DNA from: Nitrospirota bacterium
GTDB taxonomy: Bacteria; Nitrospirota; Thermodesulfovibrionia; Thermodesulfovibrionales; JdFR-88
NCBI GenBank assembly: GCA_021840255.1
Contig: JAKBYX010000016.1
Span: 1-43,928 of the forward strand
Length of the DNA stretch: 43,928 nt
Reading direction: 5' to 3'
A program made the translations under genes and the position numbers. Of the stretch, positions 32,402 through 42,227 are shown in pieces. Positions within the stretch are counted from its first letter, which is position 1. Each line of letters begins with the position of its first letter. The notes under the pieces were generated by a model. That model saw only the letters and a list, made by a program, of their open reading frames with translations, had not been told where the DNA came from and made no database searches.

Positions 32402-32515
32402 TTAACCCTGCCTCTGCTTGTGCCGCGGATTCTCACATATCACCCGCACGACACCTTTCCTTTTTATGACCTTGCATTTCTGGCAAACCGCCTTAACTGA
32501 AGACCGAACTTTCAT
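32402..32515 (-). CDS. rpmJ: 50S ribosomal protein L36, zinc-binding form
   Basis: A 37-residue protein read from ATG 32515: [20 protein letters not shown] then [17 protein letters not shown]. Cys11, Cys14, Cys27 and His32 form the zinc ribbon of the C+ form. It is too short for many ORF callers. It lies between infA and rpsM as expected. The 70-bp gap behind infA shows no further gene. Confidence 0.97.
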   Translation of the reverse strand: MKVRSSVKAVCQKCKVIKRKGVVRVICENPRHKQRQG

Positions 32516-32585
32516 GATGACGCAAACTCCTTCCGCTGTTTAAAAAACTGACGCTGAAATATGATCTGAAACCATTTATGCCTGC

Positions 32586-32804
32586 TCATTTAAACCTGTA
32601 CGTGATCCTTCCCCGCGTGAGGTCATACGGAGAGAGCTCCACCAGAACCTTGTCACCGGGCAGTATCTTGATGAAATGCATCCTCATCTTGCCTGAAACA
32701 TAGGCCAGCACAACCTGCCCGCTTTCAAGCTCCACCCTGAAGGTGGCATTGGGGAGGGTCTCCAGCACCGTACCCTGGACCTCTATATTTTCTTCCTTAG
32801 GCAT
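32586..32804 (-). CDS. infA: Translation initiation factor IF-1
   Basis: A 72-residue S1/OB-fold protein that sits in the A site during initiation. It starts [20 protein letters not shown] and ends [15 protein letters not shown], which is the normal bacterial form. It lies between map and rpmJ, the usual place in the spc-alpha junction, with gaps of 69 and 70 bases. Confidence 0.98.
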   Translation of the reverse strand: MPKEENIEVQGTVLETLPNATFRVELESGQVVLAYVSGKMRMHFIKILPGDKVLVELSPYDLTRGRITYRFK

Positions 32805-32873
32805 TACCCTCCGTTCAGGCTTCCGGCCCAGTATGAATTATTAGGCTTTCCACAAATATGTATTTTATCTGAC

Positions 32874-33623
32874 CTACGGAAGCTTAGTCAATACCAGAGG
32901 CTCCGCACCGGTCACGACTATCGTATGCTCGTAATGCGCCGACAGGCTCCCGTCCGCCGTGACGGCGGTCCATCCGTCGTCAAGTATCTTTACCTGCCAG
33001 CCTCCCGCATTCACCATGGGCTCTATTGCCAGGGCCATGCCCTTAAGAAGCCTGGGACCCTTGCCGGGGGGGCCGAAGTTGGGCACCTGTGGCTCCTCAT
33101 GGAGCGACCTTCCTATCCCATGGCCCACGAAGCTCCTCACTATCGAAAAACCTCTGCCCTCCGCGTGCTTCTGTATGGCGTGGGCGATATCGGAAACCCT
33201 GTTGCCCTCCACAGCCTGCGCGATCCCAAGCCACAGGGCCTCTTCGGTGGTCCGCATCAGGGTCCTTGCCGCGGGACTCACGCCGCCTACCGCGTACGTT
33301 ACGGCGGCATCCCCGTAAAAGCCCTTGTACCTGACGCCCAGATCCACGCTGACTATATCACCCTGTTTGAGCCGACGACCGGAGGGTATCCCGTGCACCA
33401 CCTGCTCGTTTATGGAGCTGCACATGGTTGCCGGATATCCCCTGTAGCCCTTGAAGGCGGGCTCGCCGCCCTTTTTCAATATAAAATCGCTGGCCAGCCT
33501 GTCGAGTTCCTCCGTACTTACATCCGGGGCAATGCTGTCCTTGATGGCCTCGAACGTCTCGGCCACGATCCTGCCGGCCTCGGCCATCCAGGCTATCTCG
33601 TCAGACCCCTTAATGAGGATCAC
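32874..33623 (-). CDS. map: Methionine aminopeptidase, type I
   Basis: Removes the N-terminal Met from new proteins. A 249-residue metalloprotease with all ligands: Asp94, Asp105, His168, Glu201 and Glu232, plus the catalytic His77. The start is a GTG at 33623 (MILIKGSDEIAWM); no Shine-Dalgarno sequence is visible. A 123-bp gap with several T runs separates it from secY. In many genomes adk lies between the two; it is absent here. Confidence 0.96.
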   Translation of the reverse strand: MILIKGSDEIAWMAEAGRIVAETFEAIKDSIAPDVSTEELDRLASDFILKKGGEPAFKGYRGYPATMCSSINEQVVHGIPSGRRLKQGDIVSVDLGVRYKGFYGDAAVTYAVGGVSPAARTLMRTTEEALWLGIAQAVEGNRVSDIAHAIQKHAEGRGFSIVRSFVGHGIGRSLHEEPQVPNFGPPGKGPRLLKGMALAIEPMVNAGGWQVKILDDGWTAVTADGSLSAHYEHTIVVTGAEPLVLTKLP

Positions 33624-33746
33624 GGATATATCTATCTATCGAATTCAAAGAACCCAAGCCAAAACACTGGTAAAAAAATCCGGCGAACCGGGCAAATTCC
33701 GAAAAGCCAAAACAAAAAAAAGGGAAAAAAGATTCCAGCAAACCGG

Positions 33747-35054
33747 TCAGCCGCGCCTGCCCCGCACCCGGCTCTTCTTGAGGAAGCCCTCGTAAGAGCG
33801 GGTCACCAGGTGAGACTCTATCTGGGAGATCGTGTCCAGGGCCACGCCGACCACTATAAGAAGCGAGGTGCCGCCGAAGTAAAACGGCACGTTGAACCTT
33901 TGTATCAATATCTCCGGAAGTATGCACACAGCGCAGAGATATATGCCGCCCGCGAAGGTGAGCCTGGAGAGCACCCTGTAAATATAATCGGAGGTCTTCT
34001 GACCCGGCCTGATGCCGGGTATGAACCCGCCGTATTTCTTAAGGTTGTCCGCGACATCGACGGGGTTGAATACCACCGCGGTGTAAAAGAAGCTGAAGAA
34101 CATTATCATGCTTATATAAAGCAGCGTGTAAAAAATGGTTCCGGGCGCGAGTTCTCTGGCAATGCTCTGCACCCAGGGTATCTGGATGAAGCCCGCGACA
34201 GTGGCCGGGAACATTATTATGGATGACGCGAATATGGGCGGGATAACGCCGGATGTGTTTATTTTAAGCGGAAGGTGCGTGCTTTGCCCTCCGTACATCT
34301 TCCTGCCCACTACCCTTTTGGCATACTGGACGGGTATCTTGCGTTGGCCCCGCTCAACATAGATGATAAAACCTATCACGAAGATCACTACGGCGATCAG
34401 GAACAGGAGGAAGAAAAGTGACAGCTCCTTCGCCTGGACCAGCCTGTACGTGGCGCCGATGGCCGACGGAAACCTGGAGACTATGCCCGCAAATATGATA
34501 AGCGATATGCCATTTCCGATACCGCGCTCCGTTATCTGCTCGCCAAGCCACATGATGAACGCCGTTCCGGCAGTGAGGGTGAGCATGGTCATGAGCCGGA
34601 AGCTCCAGCCCGGGTGCTGAATGAACGCCCCGCCGGCCATGCCTTCAAGACCCACCGCGATACCCAGCGACTGTATGGCGCTGATGATGACCGTGCCGTA
34701 GCGGGTGTATTTGACTATCTTCTTTCTGCCTTCCTCGCCTTCCTTGGCCATCTTCCCTATGGCTGGCACAACGACAGTCAGCAGCTCCAGGATAATGGCC
34801 GCACTGATATAAGGCATGATGCCCAGGGCGAAAATAGTGACCTTGGAGAGGGCGCCACCGGCGAACATGTCAAAAAAGCCCATGATGGCCCCGCCCCTCT
34901 GCAGCAGGAACTTGCTTAACTGCTCCCCGTTTATGCCGGGGGTCGGAATATGACCGCCTATCCTGTAGACGGCCAGCAAGCCAAGGGTGAACAGGAGCCT
35001 CTTTTTAAGCTCCTCTATCCTGAATATATTTTGAAAACTACTCAATCCGCCCAT
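33747..35054 (-). CDS. secY: Protein translocase subunit SecY
   Basis: A 435-residue channel of the Sec system with ten membrane helices. The plug and lateral-gate region begins with [20 protein letters not shown]. The cytosolic loop with [20 protein letters not shown] is the ribosome and SecA contact. Its ATG immediately follows the L15 stop (TAAATG). The C-terminus [13 protein letters not shown] is basic as usual. It is the last gene before the atypical secY-map junction. Confidence 0.97.
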   Translation of the reverse strand: MGGLSSFQNIFRIEELKKRLLFTLGLLAVYRIGGHIPTPGINGEQLSKFLLQRGGAIMGFFDMFAGGALSKVTIFALGIMPYISAAIILELLTVVVPAIGKMAKEGEEGRKKIVKYTRYGTVIISAIQSLGIAVGLEGMAGGAFIQHPGWSFRLMTMLTLTAGTAFIMWLGEQITERGIGNGISLIIFAGIVSRFPSAIGATYRLVQAKELSLFFLLFLIAVVIFVIGFIIYVERGQRKIPVQYAKRVVGRKMYGGQSTHLPLKINTSGVIPPIFASSIIMFPATVAGFIQIPWVQSIARELAPGTIFYTLLYISMIMFFSFFYTAVVFNPVDVADNLKKYGGFIPGIRPGQKTSDYIYRVLSRLTFAGGIYLCAVCILPEILIQRFNVPFYFGGTSLLIVVGVALDTISQIESHLVTRSYEGFLKKSRVRGRRG

Positions 35055-35498
35055 TTAGATCGACTCGGTCTTGCCGCCCGCCTCCGTGATTTTTTTAACA
35101 GCGCTCTTGCTGAACAGATGGGCAGACACCGTTACCGGGCCCTTGAGCTCGCCCGTACCCAGTACCTTCAGACCATCCTTCAGCGAGCTAATGATCTTCT
35201 TCTCAAGCAGTATCTGAGGGCTCACCTCGGACAGCCCGAGGCTGCCGATCTTGCCCACATTAATAATGGCGTATTCCTTATGGCTGATATTCGTAAAGCC
35301 CCTTTTGGGCAGCCTTCTCTGGATGGGCATCTGCCCGCCCTCGAAGCCCACGCGTTTGCCCTTGGTGCCTCCGCTTCTGGCCTTCTGGCCCTTATGTCCC
35401 TTCGTGGCCGTCTTGCCGTGCCCGGAACCCGGCCCGCGTCCAACCCTCTTCTGCTTTTTCCTGCTACCGGGAGCCGGTTTTAACTCCTCTATCCTCAT
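35055..35498 (-). CDS. rplO: 50S ribosomal protein L15
   Basis: A 147-residue protein that binds several 23S rRNA domains late in assembly. The Gly/Arg/Lys-rich N-terminus includes [20 protein letters not shown] and [15 protein letters not shown]. The start ATG 35498 lies 35 bases inside rpsE, with GGAGAAGG just before it. In most bacteria rpmD separates these two genes, so the long overlap suggests that rpmD was deleted here. Confidence 0.96.
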   Translation of the reverse strand: MRIEELKPAPGSRKKQKRVGRGPGSGHGKTATKGHKGQKARSGGTKGKRVGFEGGQMPIQRRLPKRGFTNISHKEYAIINVGKIGSLGLSEVSPQILLEKKIISSLKDGLKVLGTGELKGPVTVSAHLFSKSAVKKITEAGGKTESI

Positions 35499-36012
35499 CA
35501 GCCTTCTCCTTATCTGTGGATTCCTCTTCGCCCCTGCCGCGCATCTTCATAACGGAATCAAAATCCTTGAGCTTCATCAGTCCGTCCAGCGTGGCCCTCA
35601 CCGTATTGAACGGGTTGTGCCCGCCAAGCGATTTTGCCACGATATCATGGATGCCTGCGACCTCCAGCAAAGCCCTCACAGGACCGCCCGCAATAAGGCC
35701 TGTCCCGTTTTTGGCGGGATTCATGACAACGCTGTTAGACCCGTACAAACCCACTACCCTGTGCGGTATGGTCCTTCCCTTGAGGGGGAAACGTATAAGG
35801 GCTTTTTTCGCGCCCTCGACGGCCTTTCTTATTGCCTCAGGCACCTCGGAGGCCTTTCCCTTGCCTATTCCCACAGTGCCCTCACCGTCGCCAAGCACAA
35901 CCAGGGCCGCAAAGGAAAACCTGCGCCCGCCTTTCACGACCTTGGCCACCCTGTTTATAAAAACCACTTTATCCTTGAGATTAAGCCCCTCAGGGTCTAT
36001 TCTGCCCACCAT
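35464..36012 (-). CDS. rpsE: 30S ribosomal protein S5
   Basis: A 182-residue protein of the decoding and mRNA-entry region. It has the double-stranded-RNA-binding-like domain with [20 protein letters not shown] and the C-terminal domain with [20 protein letters not shown]. The last 30 residues ([15 protein letters not shown] and after) are a polar tail, partly overlapping rplO. This tail looks like newly coding sequence from a fusion point. Confidence 0.96.
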   Translation of the reverse strand: MVGRIDPEGLNLKDKVVFINRVAKVVKGGRRFSFAALVVLGDGEGTVGIGKGKASEVPEAIRKAVEGAKKALIRFPLKGRTIPHRVVGLYGSNSVVMNPAKNGTGLIAGGPVRALLEVAGIHDIVAKSLGGHNPFNTVRATLDGLMKLKDFDSVMKMRGRGEEESTDKEKADEDRGVKTGSR

Positions 36013-36093
36013 ACCTCCTTAGGATTCATTTAAGATTCCACCCATCCTTTTACTTTCCGCGGCCCCGGCTTTTGTCCCTCCGGGCAGCGTACT

Positions 36094-36450
36094 TTAAAAT
36101 TCAAGGCCGCCTTCTCTGGCCCCGTCGGCCACTTCCTTCACGCAACCGTGATATTTATAGCCGCTGCGGTCGAACACCGCCTTCTTTATGCCCTTTTCCA
36201 CGGCCCTGCCGGCAAGCAGCTTGCCCACTTCGCGGGCCGCCACCTTGTTGCCTTTCGACGGCTGGCCGAAGCCCTTCTCAATGCTCGATGCGGCTATCAG
36301 CGTGTTGCCTGCCGAGTCGTCGATGAGCTGGGCGTATATGTAGTTGAGGCTCCTGTAGATGGATATCCTCGGCCGCTCACCCGTGCCGCTCACCTTCTTC
36401 CTAACCCTCTCGCGCCTTCTCTGTCTGGCTGAAACCATCTTGAACGCCAA
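36094..36450 (-). CDS. rplR: 50S ribosomal protein L18
   Basis: A 118-residue 5S rRNA-binding protein. The core [20 protein letters not shown] and the end [15 protein letters not shown] are typical. A TTG at 36450 is nine bases after GGAGGG, whereas the next ATG (36438) is 21 bases away, so TTG is preferred. An 81-bp gap behind the gene leads to rpsE. Confidence 0.96.
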   Translation of the reverse strand: MAFKMVSARQRRRERVRKKVSGTGERPRISIYRSLNYIYAQLIDDSAGNTLIAASSIEKGFGQPSKGNKVAAREVGKLLAGRAVEKGIKKAVFDRSGYKYHGCVKEVADGAREGGLEF

Positions 36451-36467
36451 GATTAACTGCCCTCCGT

Positions 36468-37010
36468 TTATTTCTTTCCGGTCTTGCCGGCCTTAAGTTT
36501 TATGCGTTCCCCGGCGTACCTGATCCCCTTGCCCTTGTACGCGTCGGGAGGCCTTAACGCCTTTATGTCCGAGGCCACCTGCCCAAGCTTCTGCTTATCG
36601 GCCCCTTTCAAGGTGAGCGCGGTCTGCTTTTTGTCCACCTCGGCGCTGATCCCAGCCGGAAGAGGATACTCCACCGGGTGCGAATAGCCGAGTGAAAAAA
36701 CGATCTTTCCGGGCTGCACCTGGGCACGGTATCCCACGCCCGTTATCTCCATCGCCCTGGTAAACCCCTGCGACACCCCGGTCACCATGTTTGCCAGCAG
36801 GCTCCTTGAAAGCCCGTGCAGTGCCCGGGTCTGCCTGTTGTCGTCCGCGCGCTCAACCAGCAGGTTGCCTTCGGCCTCCTTGACGCTTATGTTGAACGGC
36901 ACCTCCCAGGCCAGCTCTCCATTGGGCCCCTTCACACGGACGCCGCGCCCTTCAAGCTTTATGCTGACCCCTTTCGGGACACCTATCGGTTTTTTGCCTA
37001 TCCTTGACAT
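36468..37010 (-). CDS. rplF: 50S ribosomal protein L6
   Basis: A 180-residue protein of two similar domains near the factor-binding site. It starts [20 protein letters not shown] and its end has the conserved [27 protein letters not shown]. Normal length. The upstream 78-bp spacer to rpsH is strikingly AT-rich for this operon. Confidence 0.97.
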   Translation of the reverse strand: MSRIGKKPIGVPKGVSIKLEGRGVRVKGPNGELAWEVPFNISVKEAEGNLLVERADDNRQTRALHGLSRSLLANMVTGVSQGFTRAMEITGVGYRAQVQPGKIVFSLGYSHPVEYPLPAGISAEVDKKQTALTLKGADKQKLGQVASDIKALRPPDAYKGKGIRYAGERIKLKAGKTGKK

Positions 37011-37016
37011 TTCATC

Positions 37017-37075
37017 ACCCTTTTAATTTCGCAAAATAAAATTAAATTTAAAAAATTAAATAAAAAAAACCTTTT
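37017..37075 (-). other. AT-rich spacer between rpsH and rplF
   Basis: About 60 bp made almost wholly of A and T, with an A run and several TTTAAATTT-like blocks, in an otherwise GC-rich operon. It could hold an internal promoter or an RNA-processing site for rplF onwards. No defined -35/-10 pair was fixed. Confidence 0.35.
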
Positions 37076-37088
37076 GATCAGCCGCAGG

Positions 37089-37481
37089 CTACCAGACGTT
37101 GCAGAGGAGCTCTCCGCCCACGTTTTCCCGCCTGCAAACCTTGTCCGACAGGACGCCCTTCGGCGTCGTAAGTATGGCCAAGCCGACTCCACCCATCACA
37201 CGGGGAATCTCCTGGCTGCCCACGTATACCCTTCGTCCCGGCTTGCTTACCTTCTGTATGCCGGTAATAACGGGCTGGCCTTCCGCATACTTCAGGTTCA
37301 CCCTCAGTATGCCCTGCCTTCTGTCTTTTATCACTTTATACGCCCTGATAAAGCCCTCCTCCTTGAGGATCTTGGCTATCTCCAGCTTCAGTTTGGAGGC
37401 CGGTATATCCACTTTCTCCGCCTTTACCCGGGCTGCGTTTCTGATCCTTGTAAGCATATCCGCTATGGGGTCCGTTAGCAT
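37089..37481 (-). CDS. rpsH: 30S ribosomal protein S8
   Basis: A 130-residue central-domain protein and in E. coli the autoregulator of the spc operon. It starts [20 protein letters not shown] and ends with [21 protein letters not shown]. All of the fold is present. A gap of 19 bases separates it from the S14 gene. I did not find an S8-like mRNA target in the L5 leader region. Confidence 0.97.
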   Translation of the reverse strand: MLTDPIADMLTRIRNAARVKAEKVDIPASKLKLEIAKILKEEGFIRAYKVIKDRRQGILRVNLKYAEGQPVITGIQKVSKPGRRVYVGSQEIPRVMGGVGLAILTTPKGVLSDKVCRRENVGGELLCNVW

Positions 37482-37500
37482 CTGCTCTGCGCTCCTTCCA

Positions 37501-37686
37501 CTACCAGCTTGATTTGGCCACGCCAGGGATCTGACCCTTCAGGGCCAGGTTCCTGAAGCATATCCTGCATATGCCGAACTGCCTCATGTAGGCCCTGGGC
37601 CTGCCGCATATGTTGCAGCGGTTGTGGACCCGGACACCGAACTTCGGCGGCCTTTTTGATTTCTCTATCATCGAAGTCTTTGCCAT
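37501..37686 (-). CDS. rpsZ: 30S ribosomal protein S14, type Z (zinc-binding)
   Basis: A 61-residue short S14 with Cys24, Cys27, Cys40 and Cys43 (CNICG and CRICF), the zinc-ribbon form used by many Gram-positives, Thermus and various Gram-negatives. The short form, with zinc-type S4, L24 and L36 in the same operon, shows that the C+ set is used. It follows rplE by 8 bases. Confidence 0.97.
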   Translation of the reverse strand: MAKTSMIEKSKRPPKFGVRVHNRCNICGRPRAYMRQFGICRICFRNLALKGQIPGVAKSSW

Positions 37687-37694
37687 CTTCGCTC

Positions 37695-38237
37695 CTATTT
37701 CCTGAAGGGTATTCCCACGTGCCTGAGGAGCGTCTTGGCCTCCTCATTGGTGCGGGCGTTTGTGCATATGGTTATGTCCATGCCGTGGACTATCTCAACC
37801 TTGTCATAGTTGATCTCCGGGAATATGAACTGCTCCCTTATGCCAAAGTTGTAGTTGCCGCGGCCATCGAAGGACCTATCCGAAAGGCCCCTGAAGTCCC
37901 TTATCCTTGGTAGGGCCACGCTTATGAGCCTGTCCAGGAACTCATACATCCTGTCGCCGCGGAGGGTAACTTTGCATCCTATGGGCATGCCCTTCCTCAG
38001 CTTGAAGGTGGCTATGGCCTTCTTGGCTCTCGTTGTGACCGCCTTCTGCCCGGTTATCTGCGTAAGCTCGTTCTGTACGGAATCAAGGAGCTTTATATTC
38101 TGGACAGCCTCGCCGAGCCCCACGTTCAGGACGACCTTCTCTATCTTCGGCGCCTGCATGACGTTCTTATAGGAATATTCCTTCATCAGCGAGGGCAGTA
38201 TCTCTTTTTTGTACGTTTCCATGAGCCTTGGCGGCAT
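37695..38237 (-). CDS. rplE: 50S ribosomal protein L5
   Basis: A 180-residue 5S rRNA-binding protein contacting the P-site t[23 protein letters not shown] and [20 protein letters not shown] are conserved. ATG 38237, one base after the L24 stop and 11 bases after AAGGAGG, is preferred; an ATG at 38222 and a TTG at 38246 are less likely. Normal length. Confidence 0.96.
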   Translation of the reverse strand: MPPRLMETYKKEILPSLMKEYSYKNVMQAPKIEKVVLNVGLGEAVQNIKLLDSVQNELTQITGQKAVTTRAKKAIATFKLRKGMPIGCKVTLRGDRMYEFLDRLISVALPRIRDFRGLSDRSFDGRGNYNFGIREQFIFPEINYDKVEIVHGMDITICTNARTNEEAKTLLRHVGIPFRK

Positions 38238-38238
38238 C

Positions 38239-38556
38239 CTAGTCAATGACCTCCTTGCACTTTTTACAGACCCTCATCCTTTTTCCGCCATCCGTGGCCT
38301 GGTTAGCCGCCTTGGAGCGTGCGCCGCACTTCGGGCAGACCAGCATCACGTTGGATATGTGGATCGAGCCTTCCTTCTCTATGATCCCCCCCTGCTCGTT
38401 GCTCTTCGAGGGCTTCATATGCTTCTTTATGATATTTATCTTCTCTACAAGCACCTTGTCCTTGTCCGGCAACACCGCAAGTACGCGGCCCTTCTTGCCC
38501 TTCTCTTTGCCGGCCAGCACATAAACCATATCGTCTTTTTTTATTCCAAGCCCCAT
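38239..38556 (-). CDS. rplX: 50S ribosomal protein L24, with zinc-ribbon C-terminus
   Basis: A 105-residue assembly-starting protein at the exit tunnel. It starts [20 protein letters not shown] (KOW motif) and has Cys74, Cys77, Cys97 and Cys100 as a zinc site. AAGGAGG lies 15 bases before ATG 38556, rather far. A start 13 residues upstream inside rplN is possible but would give a foreign N-terminus. Confidence 0.95.
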   Translation of the reverse strand: MGLGIKKDDMVYVLAGKEKGKKGRVLAVLPDKDKVLVEKINIIKKHMKPSKSNEQGGIIEKEGSIHISNVMLVCPKCGARSKAANQATDGGKRMRVCKKCKEVID

Positions 38557-38575
38557 TTCTAGTTCACCAACCTCC

Positions 38576-38944
38576 TTAAAGGACCTCGGGCGCAAGCGAG
38601 ATGATCTTCATGTATTCCTTCCACCTGAGCTCCCTTGCCACCGGCCCGAATATCCTGGTGCCCAGCGGCTCACCCGCCTGGTTTATAAGCACCACGGCGT
38701 TCTGATCAAACCTGATATAAGTGCCATCAGGCCTGCGGTTCTCTTTCCTTGTCCTCACCACCACCGCCTTCGCCTTCGAACCCTTCTTCACGGTCCCCTC
38801 CGGGGTGGATTCCTTTACACTGACCATTATAAGGTCCCCAAGCCTGGCGTACCGCCTGCGCGTGCCGCCCAGGACCTTTATGCAGCAGACCTTTTTGGCC
38901 CCTGAGTTGTCGGCCACGTCTAGTATGCTCTGGACCTGTATCAC
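38576..38944 (-). CDS. rplN: 50S ribosomal protein L14
   Basis: A 122-residue OB-like protein at the subunit interface, forming a bridge with 16S rRNA. Starts [20 protein letters not shown] and holds [20 protein letters not shown] near the end. Overlaps rpsQ by four bases. Confidence 0.97.
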   Translation of the reverse strand: MIQVQSILDVADNSGAKKVCCIKVLGGTRRRYARLGDLIMVSVKESTPEGTVKKGSKAKAVVVRTRKENRRPDGTYIRFDQNAVVLINQAGEPLGTRIFGPVARELRWKEYMKIISLAPEVL

Positions 38945-39189
38945 TTCCCCGTCTCCTTTAATATATCAGCCACTCTCCACCGCTTGTCCTTGCTAAGTGG
39001 CCTGGACTCCACTACCGTCACCTTGTCGCCCGTCTTGCAGCGGTTCTCCTCGTCGTGGGCCTTGAACCTTACCACCTTTTTTACCGTCTTTTTATAGGCG
39101 GGGTGCTGGAACAGCCTCGTCACAGCAACCACTACGGTTTTGTCCATCTTGTCGCTGACTACCGTGCCGGTGAAAACTTTCTTAGCCAT
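38941..39189 (-). CDS. rpsQ: 30S ribosomal protein S17
   Basis: An 82-residue OB-fold protein of the small-subunit body. [20 protein letters not shown] and [14 protein letters not shown] are conserved. It lies 2 bases after rpmC and overlaps rplN by four bases. The length is normal for bacteria. Confidence 0.97.
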   Translation of the reverse strand: MAKKVFTGTVVSDKMDKTVVVAVTRLFQHPAYKKTVKKVVRFKAHDEENRCKTGDKVTVVESRPLSKDKRWRVADILKETGK

Positions 39190-39191
39190 AT

Positions 39192-39392
39192 TTATTTACC
39201 GCCCTCGCGCTCTTTTTCTTGCACAACGGTGAGTACGCGTGCTATGTCTTTCCTTACGGCGAGCATCCTCTTGGGGTTTTCTATCTCCCCGGTGGCCTGC
39301 TGGAATCTCAGGTTGAAAAGCTCTTTCCTGAAATCGGCCTCCTTCGCCTTAAGCTCATCCACGGTCAAATTCCTGAATTCGTCGGGCTTCAC
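39192..39392 (-). CDS. rpmC: 50S ribosomal protein L29
   Basis: A 66-residue helical hairpin at the exit tunnel, a docking point for trigger factor and [23 protein letters not shown] and [16 protein letters not shown] are conserved. It overlaps the end of rplP by four bases. Confidence 0.96.
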   Translation of the reverse strand: MKPDEFRNLTVDELKAKEADFRKELFNLRFQQATGEIENPKRMLAVRKDIARVLTVVQEKEREGGK

Positions 39393-39808
39393 TGCATCTC
39401 CTCCTGACGTTTGACAAACTTTGTGGCCATCGGCAACTTGAAGCCGGCAAGCCTCATCGCCTCCTTGGCGACCTGCTCCGTGACCCCTGAAACCTCATAC
39501 AGAACCCTGCCCGGCTTTATGACTGCCACCCAGTACTCGGGGGCGCCTTTACCCTTGCCCATCCTCGTCTCAGCAGGTTTTTTCGTTATCGGCTTGTCAG
39601 GGAATATGCGTATCCAGACTTTGCAGCCTCTCTTTGCATGCCTCGTGATGGCAATCCTGGCCGCCTCTATCTGCCTGCTGGTTATCCAGCCGGGCTCCAT
39701 GGCTTTAACGCCGAAGTCCCCGAACTTGACTTCGGAACCCCTGTAGGCCTTGCCGTCCATATTGCCCTTCTGCATCTTCCTGAACTTTACCTTCTTGGGC
39801 GCTAACAT
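39389..39808 (-). CDS. rplP: 50S ribosomal protein L16
   Basis: A 139-residue protein near the A-site tRNA and the peptidyl-transferase centre. Starts [20 protein letters not shown] and has [26 protein letters not shown], the conserved loop. It follows rpsC after a 49-bp AT-rich gap. Confidence 0.97.
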   Translation of the reverse strand: MLAPKKVKFRKMQKGNMDGKAYRGSEVKFGDFGVKAMEPGWITSRQIEAARIAITRHAKRGCKVWIRIFPDKPITKKPAETRMGKGKGAPEYWVAVIKPGRVLYEVSGVTEQVAKEAMRLAGFKLPMATKFVKRQEEMQ

Positions 39809-39857
39809 ATTATGCCTTTCTAAAACCCCTTCACTAGTTTTTGTTTTTTAAAAAAAT

Positions 39858-40496
39858 CTATGAACTGCTCGCGGGAAGAATGTCCCCGTGATATATCCAG
39901 ACCTTCACGCCTATCACACCGTATGTCGTGTTGGCCTCGGCCGTGCCGTATGCCACATCTGCCCTGAACGTGTGGAGAGGCACCCTGCCCTCCCTGTACC
40001 ATTCGGTGCGCGCTATCTCGGCTCCGGCCAGTCTGCCGGAACAGGTCACCTTGATGCCCTGCGCGCCGAAGCGCAGCGAGGATGCCACTGCTTTCTTCAT
40101 GGCCCGCCTGAAGGCGACGCGCTTTTCTATCTGGAGCGCGATGTTCTCCGCCACAAGCTGGGCATCTATCTCAGGCTTCCTTATCTCTTTTATGTCAACG
40201 GAGACATCCTTGCCGGTTGCCTCCTGCAGGTCCTTGCGGAGCTTTTCGGCTTCAGCCCCTTTTTTGCCGATGACGATCCCGGGGCGCGCCGTATGAATTA
40301 TCACGCGCAACTTCTGCGGGGTGCGCTCTATCTCCACGCTCGCCACTCCCGCGTGGTAAAGCCTCTTCTTTATCATGCGTCTTATATGGTAGTCCTCGAC
40401 CAGTTGATCGGCGAATCCCTTCTTCTGGAACCACCTGGACTCCCAGTTTCTTATTATGCCAAGCCTTACTCCCGTCGGATGCGTCTTCTGACCCAA
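39858..40496 (-). CDS. rpsC: 30S ribosomal protein S3
   Basis: A 212-residue mRNA-entry protein with a KH domain ([20 protein letters not shown]) and a C-terminal domain ending [20 protein letters not shown]. The start [20 protein letters not shown] is conserved. It has no long basic tail. It lies 16 bases behind rplV. Confidence 0.97.
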   Translation of the reverse strand: MGQKTHPTGVRLGIIRNWESRWFQKKGFADQLVEDYHIRRMIKKRLYHAGVASVEIERTPQKLRVIIHTARPGIVIGKKGAEAEKLRKDLQEATGKDVSVDIKEIRKPEIDAQLVAENIALQIEKRVAFRRAMKKAVASSLRFGAQGIKVTCSGRLAGAEIARTEWYREGRVPLHTFRADVAYGTAEANTTYGVIGVKVWIYHGDILPASSS

Positions 40497-40512
40497 TTAA
40501 AAACCCTCCTCT

Positions 40513-40842
40513 TTATTCATCGGACAAGAGAATCGTGATGTGAGACATCCTCTTCTTTATCGTGTTGGCCCTGCCCATGGAGCGGGGCTCCATCCTCTTC
40601 ATCACAGGCCCCTCGTCCACAAAAGCACTCTCGATCCTCATCTTCTCGGCATCCGCGTTCTTCTGCTCCGCATTGGCTATCGCCGACCGCAGGACCTTCG
40701 CCACGTAATGCGCTCCTCTGTAAGGCATGAACTTGAGCGCCATGAGCGCCTCACCGGCATTCTTGCCCCTCACCAGATCGACGACCCTCCTAGCCTTCCT
40801 GGGCGTAAGCCTCGCATATCTCAATATCGCCTTTGACTCCAT
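40513..40842 (-). CDS. rplV: 50S ribosomal protein L22
   Basis: A 109-residue protein whose hairpin lines the exit tunnel at the macrolide site. RLTPRKARRVVDLVRGKNAG and RANTIKKRMSHITILLSDE are typical. It follows rpsS by 8 bases. No insertions in the loop. Confidence 0.97.
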   Translation of the reverse strand: MESKAILRYARLTPRKARRVVDLVRGKNAGEALMALKFMPYRGAHYVAKVLRSAIANAEQKNADAEKMRIESAFVDEGPVMKRMEPRSMGRANTIKKRMSHITILLSDE

Positions 40843-40850
40843 TTTTCCTA

Positions 40851-41120
40851 TTACCTCTTTTCAGAACCCGCGTGCCCCTTGAATGTCCTGGTCGGGGAGA
40901 ATTCGCCAAGCTTGTGCCCGACCATATTGTCCGTGACGTATACGGGTATGAATTTTTTCCCATTGTGCACTGCGAAAGTAAAGCCTATGAACTCAGGGAT
41001 GATGGTCGATCGCCTTGACCAAGTCTTAATCGGCTTCTTCTCCCCGCTTTCTACCATCTTATTTACCTTCTTGACGAGTTTTTCCTCGACAAATGGACCT
41101 TTTTTAAGAGACCTGGGCAC
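40851..41120 (-). CDS. rpsS: 30S ribosomal protein S19
   Basis: An 89-residue head protein that forms a complex with S13. Starts [20 protein letters not shown] and holds [20 protein letters not shown]. The ATG directly follows the L2 stop. Confidence 0.97.
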   Translation of the reverse strand: MPRSLKKGPFVEEKLVKKVNKMVESGEKKPIKTWSRRSTIIPEFIGFTFAVHNGKKFIPVYVTDNMVGHKLGEFSPTRTFKGHAGSEKR

Positions 41121-41939
41121 TTATTTCCGCCTCCTGACTATGTACTTGTCCGTAAGCTTGTTCTTTCTGGTCTTTACACCCTCCGGCTTACCCCATGGAG
41201 AGCATGGCGGCCTTCCGCCGGAACTCCTGCCTTCACCGCCGCCAAGCGGATGGTCGATCGGGTTCATGGCTACGCCGCGCACATGCGGCCTTCTGCCCCT
41301 CAGGCGGCTCCTGCCTGCCTTCCCCAGGGATATGTTCTCATGCCCCAGGTTCCCGACCTGCCCGATGGTCGCCATACAGACAGCCGGCACGATCCGGACC
41401 TCTCCGGAGGCCAGCTTCAGCTGCGCATTACCGCCGTCCTTGGCCACAAGCTGGATGCCGGCGCCCGCGCTTCTTGCAAGCTTCGCCCCTCCGCCGGGCC
41501 GGAGTTCCACATTGTGCACCACGGTGCCAAGCGGAATCGCGGAAAGAGGCAGCGCGTTGCCCGGTTTTATATCGGCCTCAGGGCCGGATGATATCCGGTC
41601 TCCGGGCTTCAAGCCCTCGGGTGCCAGAATGTATCGCCTTTCGCCGTCGGCGTATTTCAAAAGCGCTATCCTTGAAGTCCTGTTGGGATCGTACTCAATG
41701 CCTTCCACCACGGCAGGTATCTTCACCTTGTCACGCAGAAAATCAATGACCCGGTACGCCCGCTTGGGGCCTCCGCCCCTCCACCAGACGCTGATCGCGC
41801 CCGTCTTCATCCTGCCGCCGGTCTTCCTTAGCGGCTTCAAAAGGGCCTTGTGAGGCTCCTTCTTCGTGATCTCGGCAAAATCAGAGCCTGTCTGAAATCT
41901 TCTGCCAGGCGATGTTGGTTTATATTTTTTTATACCCAT
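41121..41939 (-). CDS. rplB: 50S ribosomal protein L2
   Basis: A 272-residue protein essential for peptidyl-transferase assembly. The conserved [20 protein letters not shown] with the key His is present, as is [20 protein letters not shown] at the start. Ends with a basic tail ([11 protein letters not shown]). It directly follows rplW. Confidence 0.97.
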   Translation of the reverse strand: MGIKKYKPTSPGRRFQTGSDFAEITKKEPHKALLKPLRKTGGRMKTGAISVWWRGGGPKRAYRVIDFLRDKVKIPAVVEGIEYDPNRTSRIALLKYADGERRYILAPEGLKPGDRISSGPEADIKPGNALPLSAIPLGTVVHNVELRPGGGAKLARSAGAGIQLVAKDGGNAQLKLASGEVRIVPAVCMATIGQVGNLGHENISLGKAGRSRLRGRRPHVRGVAMNPIDHPLGGGEGRSSGGRPPCSPWGKPEGVKTRKNKLTDKYIVRRRK

Positions 41940-42227
41940 TTACGCACCCTCTATGAAGTCCAGTTTTTCGCCCTTTTTAAGGGTCACTACGGCTTTCTTC
42001 ATCGGAGAGCTCATCCCTACGGACTTGCCCCACCTCTTCTTCTTGGCCGGCCTCTTTATGGTGGCCACCTTCTCCACTTTCACCTTGAACAGCTCCTCCA
42101 TGGCCTGCTTGATCTCTATCTTGTTGGCCTTGAGGTCTACTTCTATGAGCAGTTTGTTGCCGCTTTCCTTGAGCGCCGTCCCCTTCTCCGTAAAGAGGGG
42201 CTTCTTTATGATGGAATATACTTTCAT
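41940..42227 (-). CDS. rplW: 50S ribosomal protein L23
   Basis: A 95-residue exit-tunnel protein, the main trigger-factor dock. VYSIIKKPLFTEKGTALKES and VATIKRPAKKKRWGKSVGMS are conserved. Its ATG overlaps the rplD stop by four bases. It is the short form without extensions. Confidence 0.97.
   Translation of the reverse strand: MKVYSIIKKPLFTEKGTALKESGNKLLIEVDLKANKIEIKQAMEELFKVKVEKVATIKRPAKKKRWGKSVGMSSPMKKAVVTLKKGEKLDFIEGA

Noticed and set aside
32925-34226. 433-codon plus-strand ORF opposite map and secY
   Set aside because: It is antisense to two well-supported genes, reads as low-complexity shadow protein, and has no family resemblance.
39820-40002. 60-codon minus frame over the end of rpsC
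   Set aside because: Out-of-frame shadow of S3.
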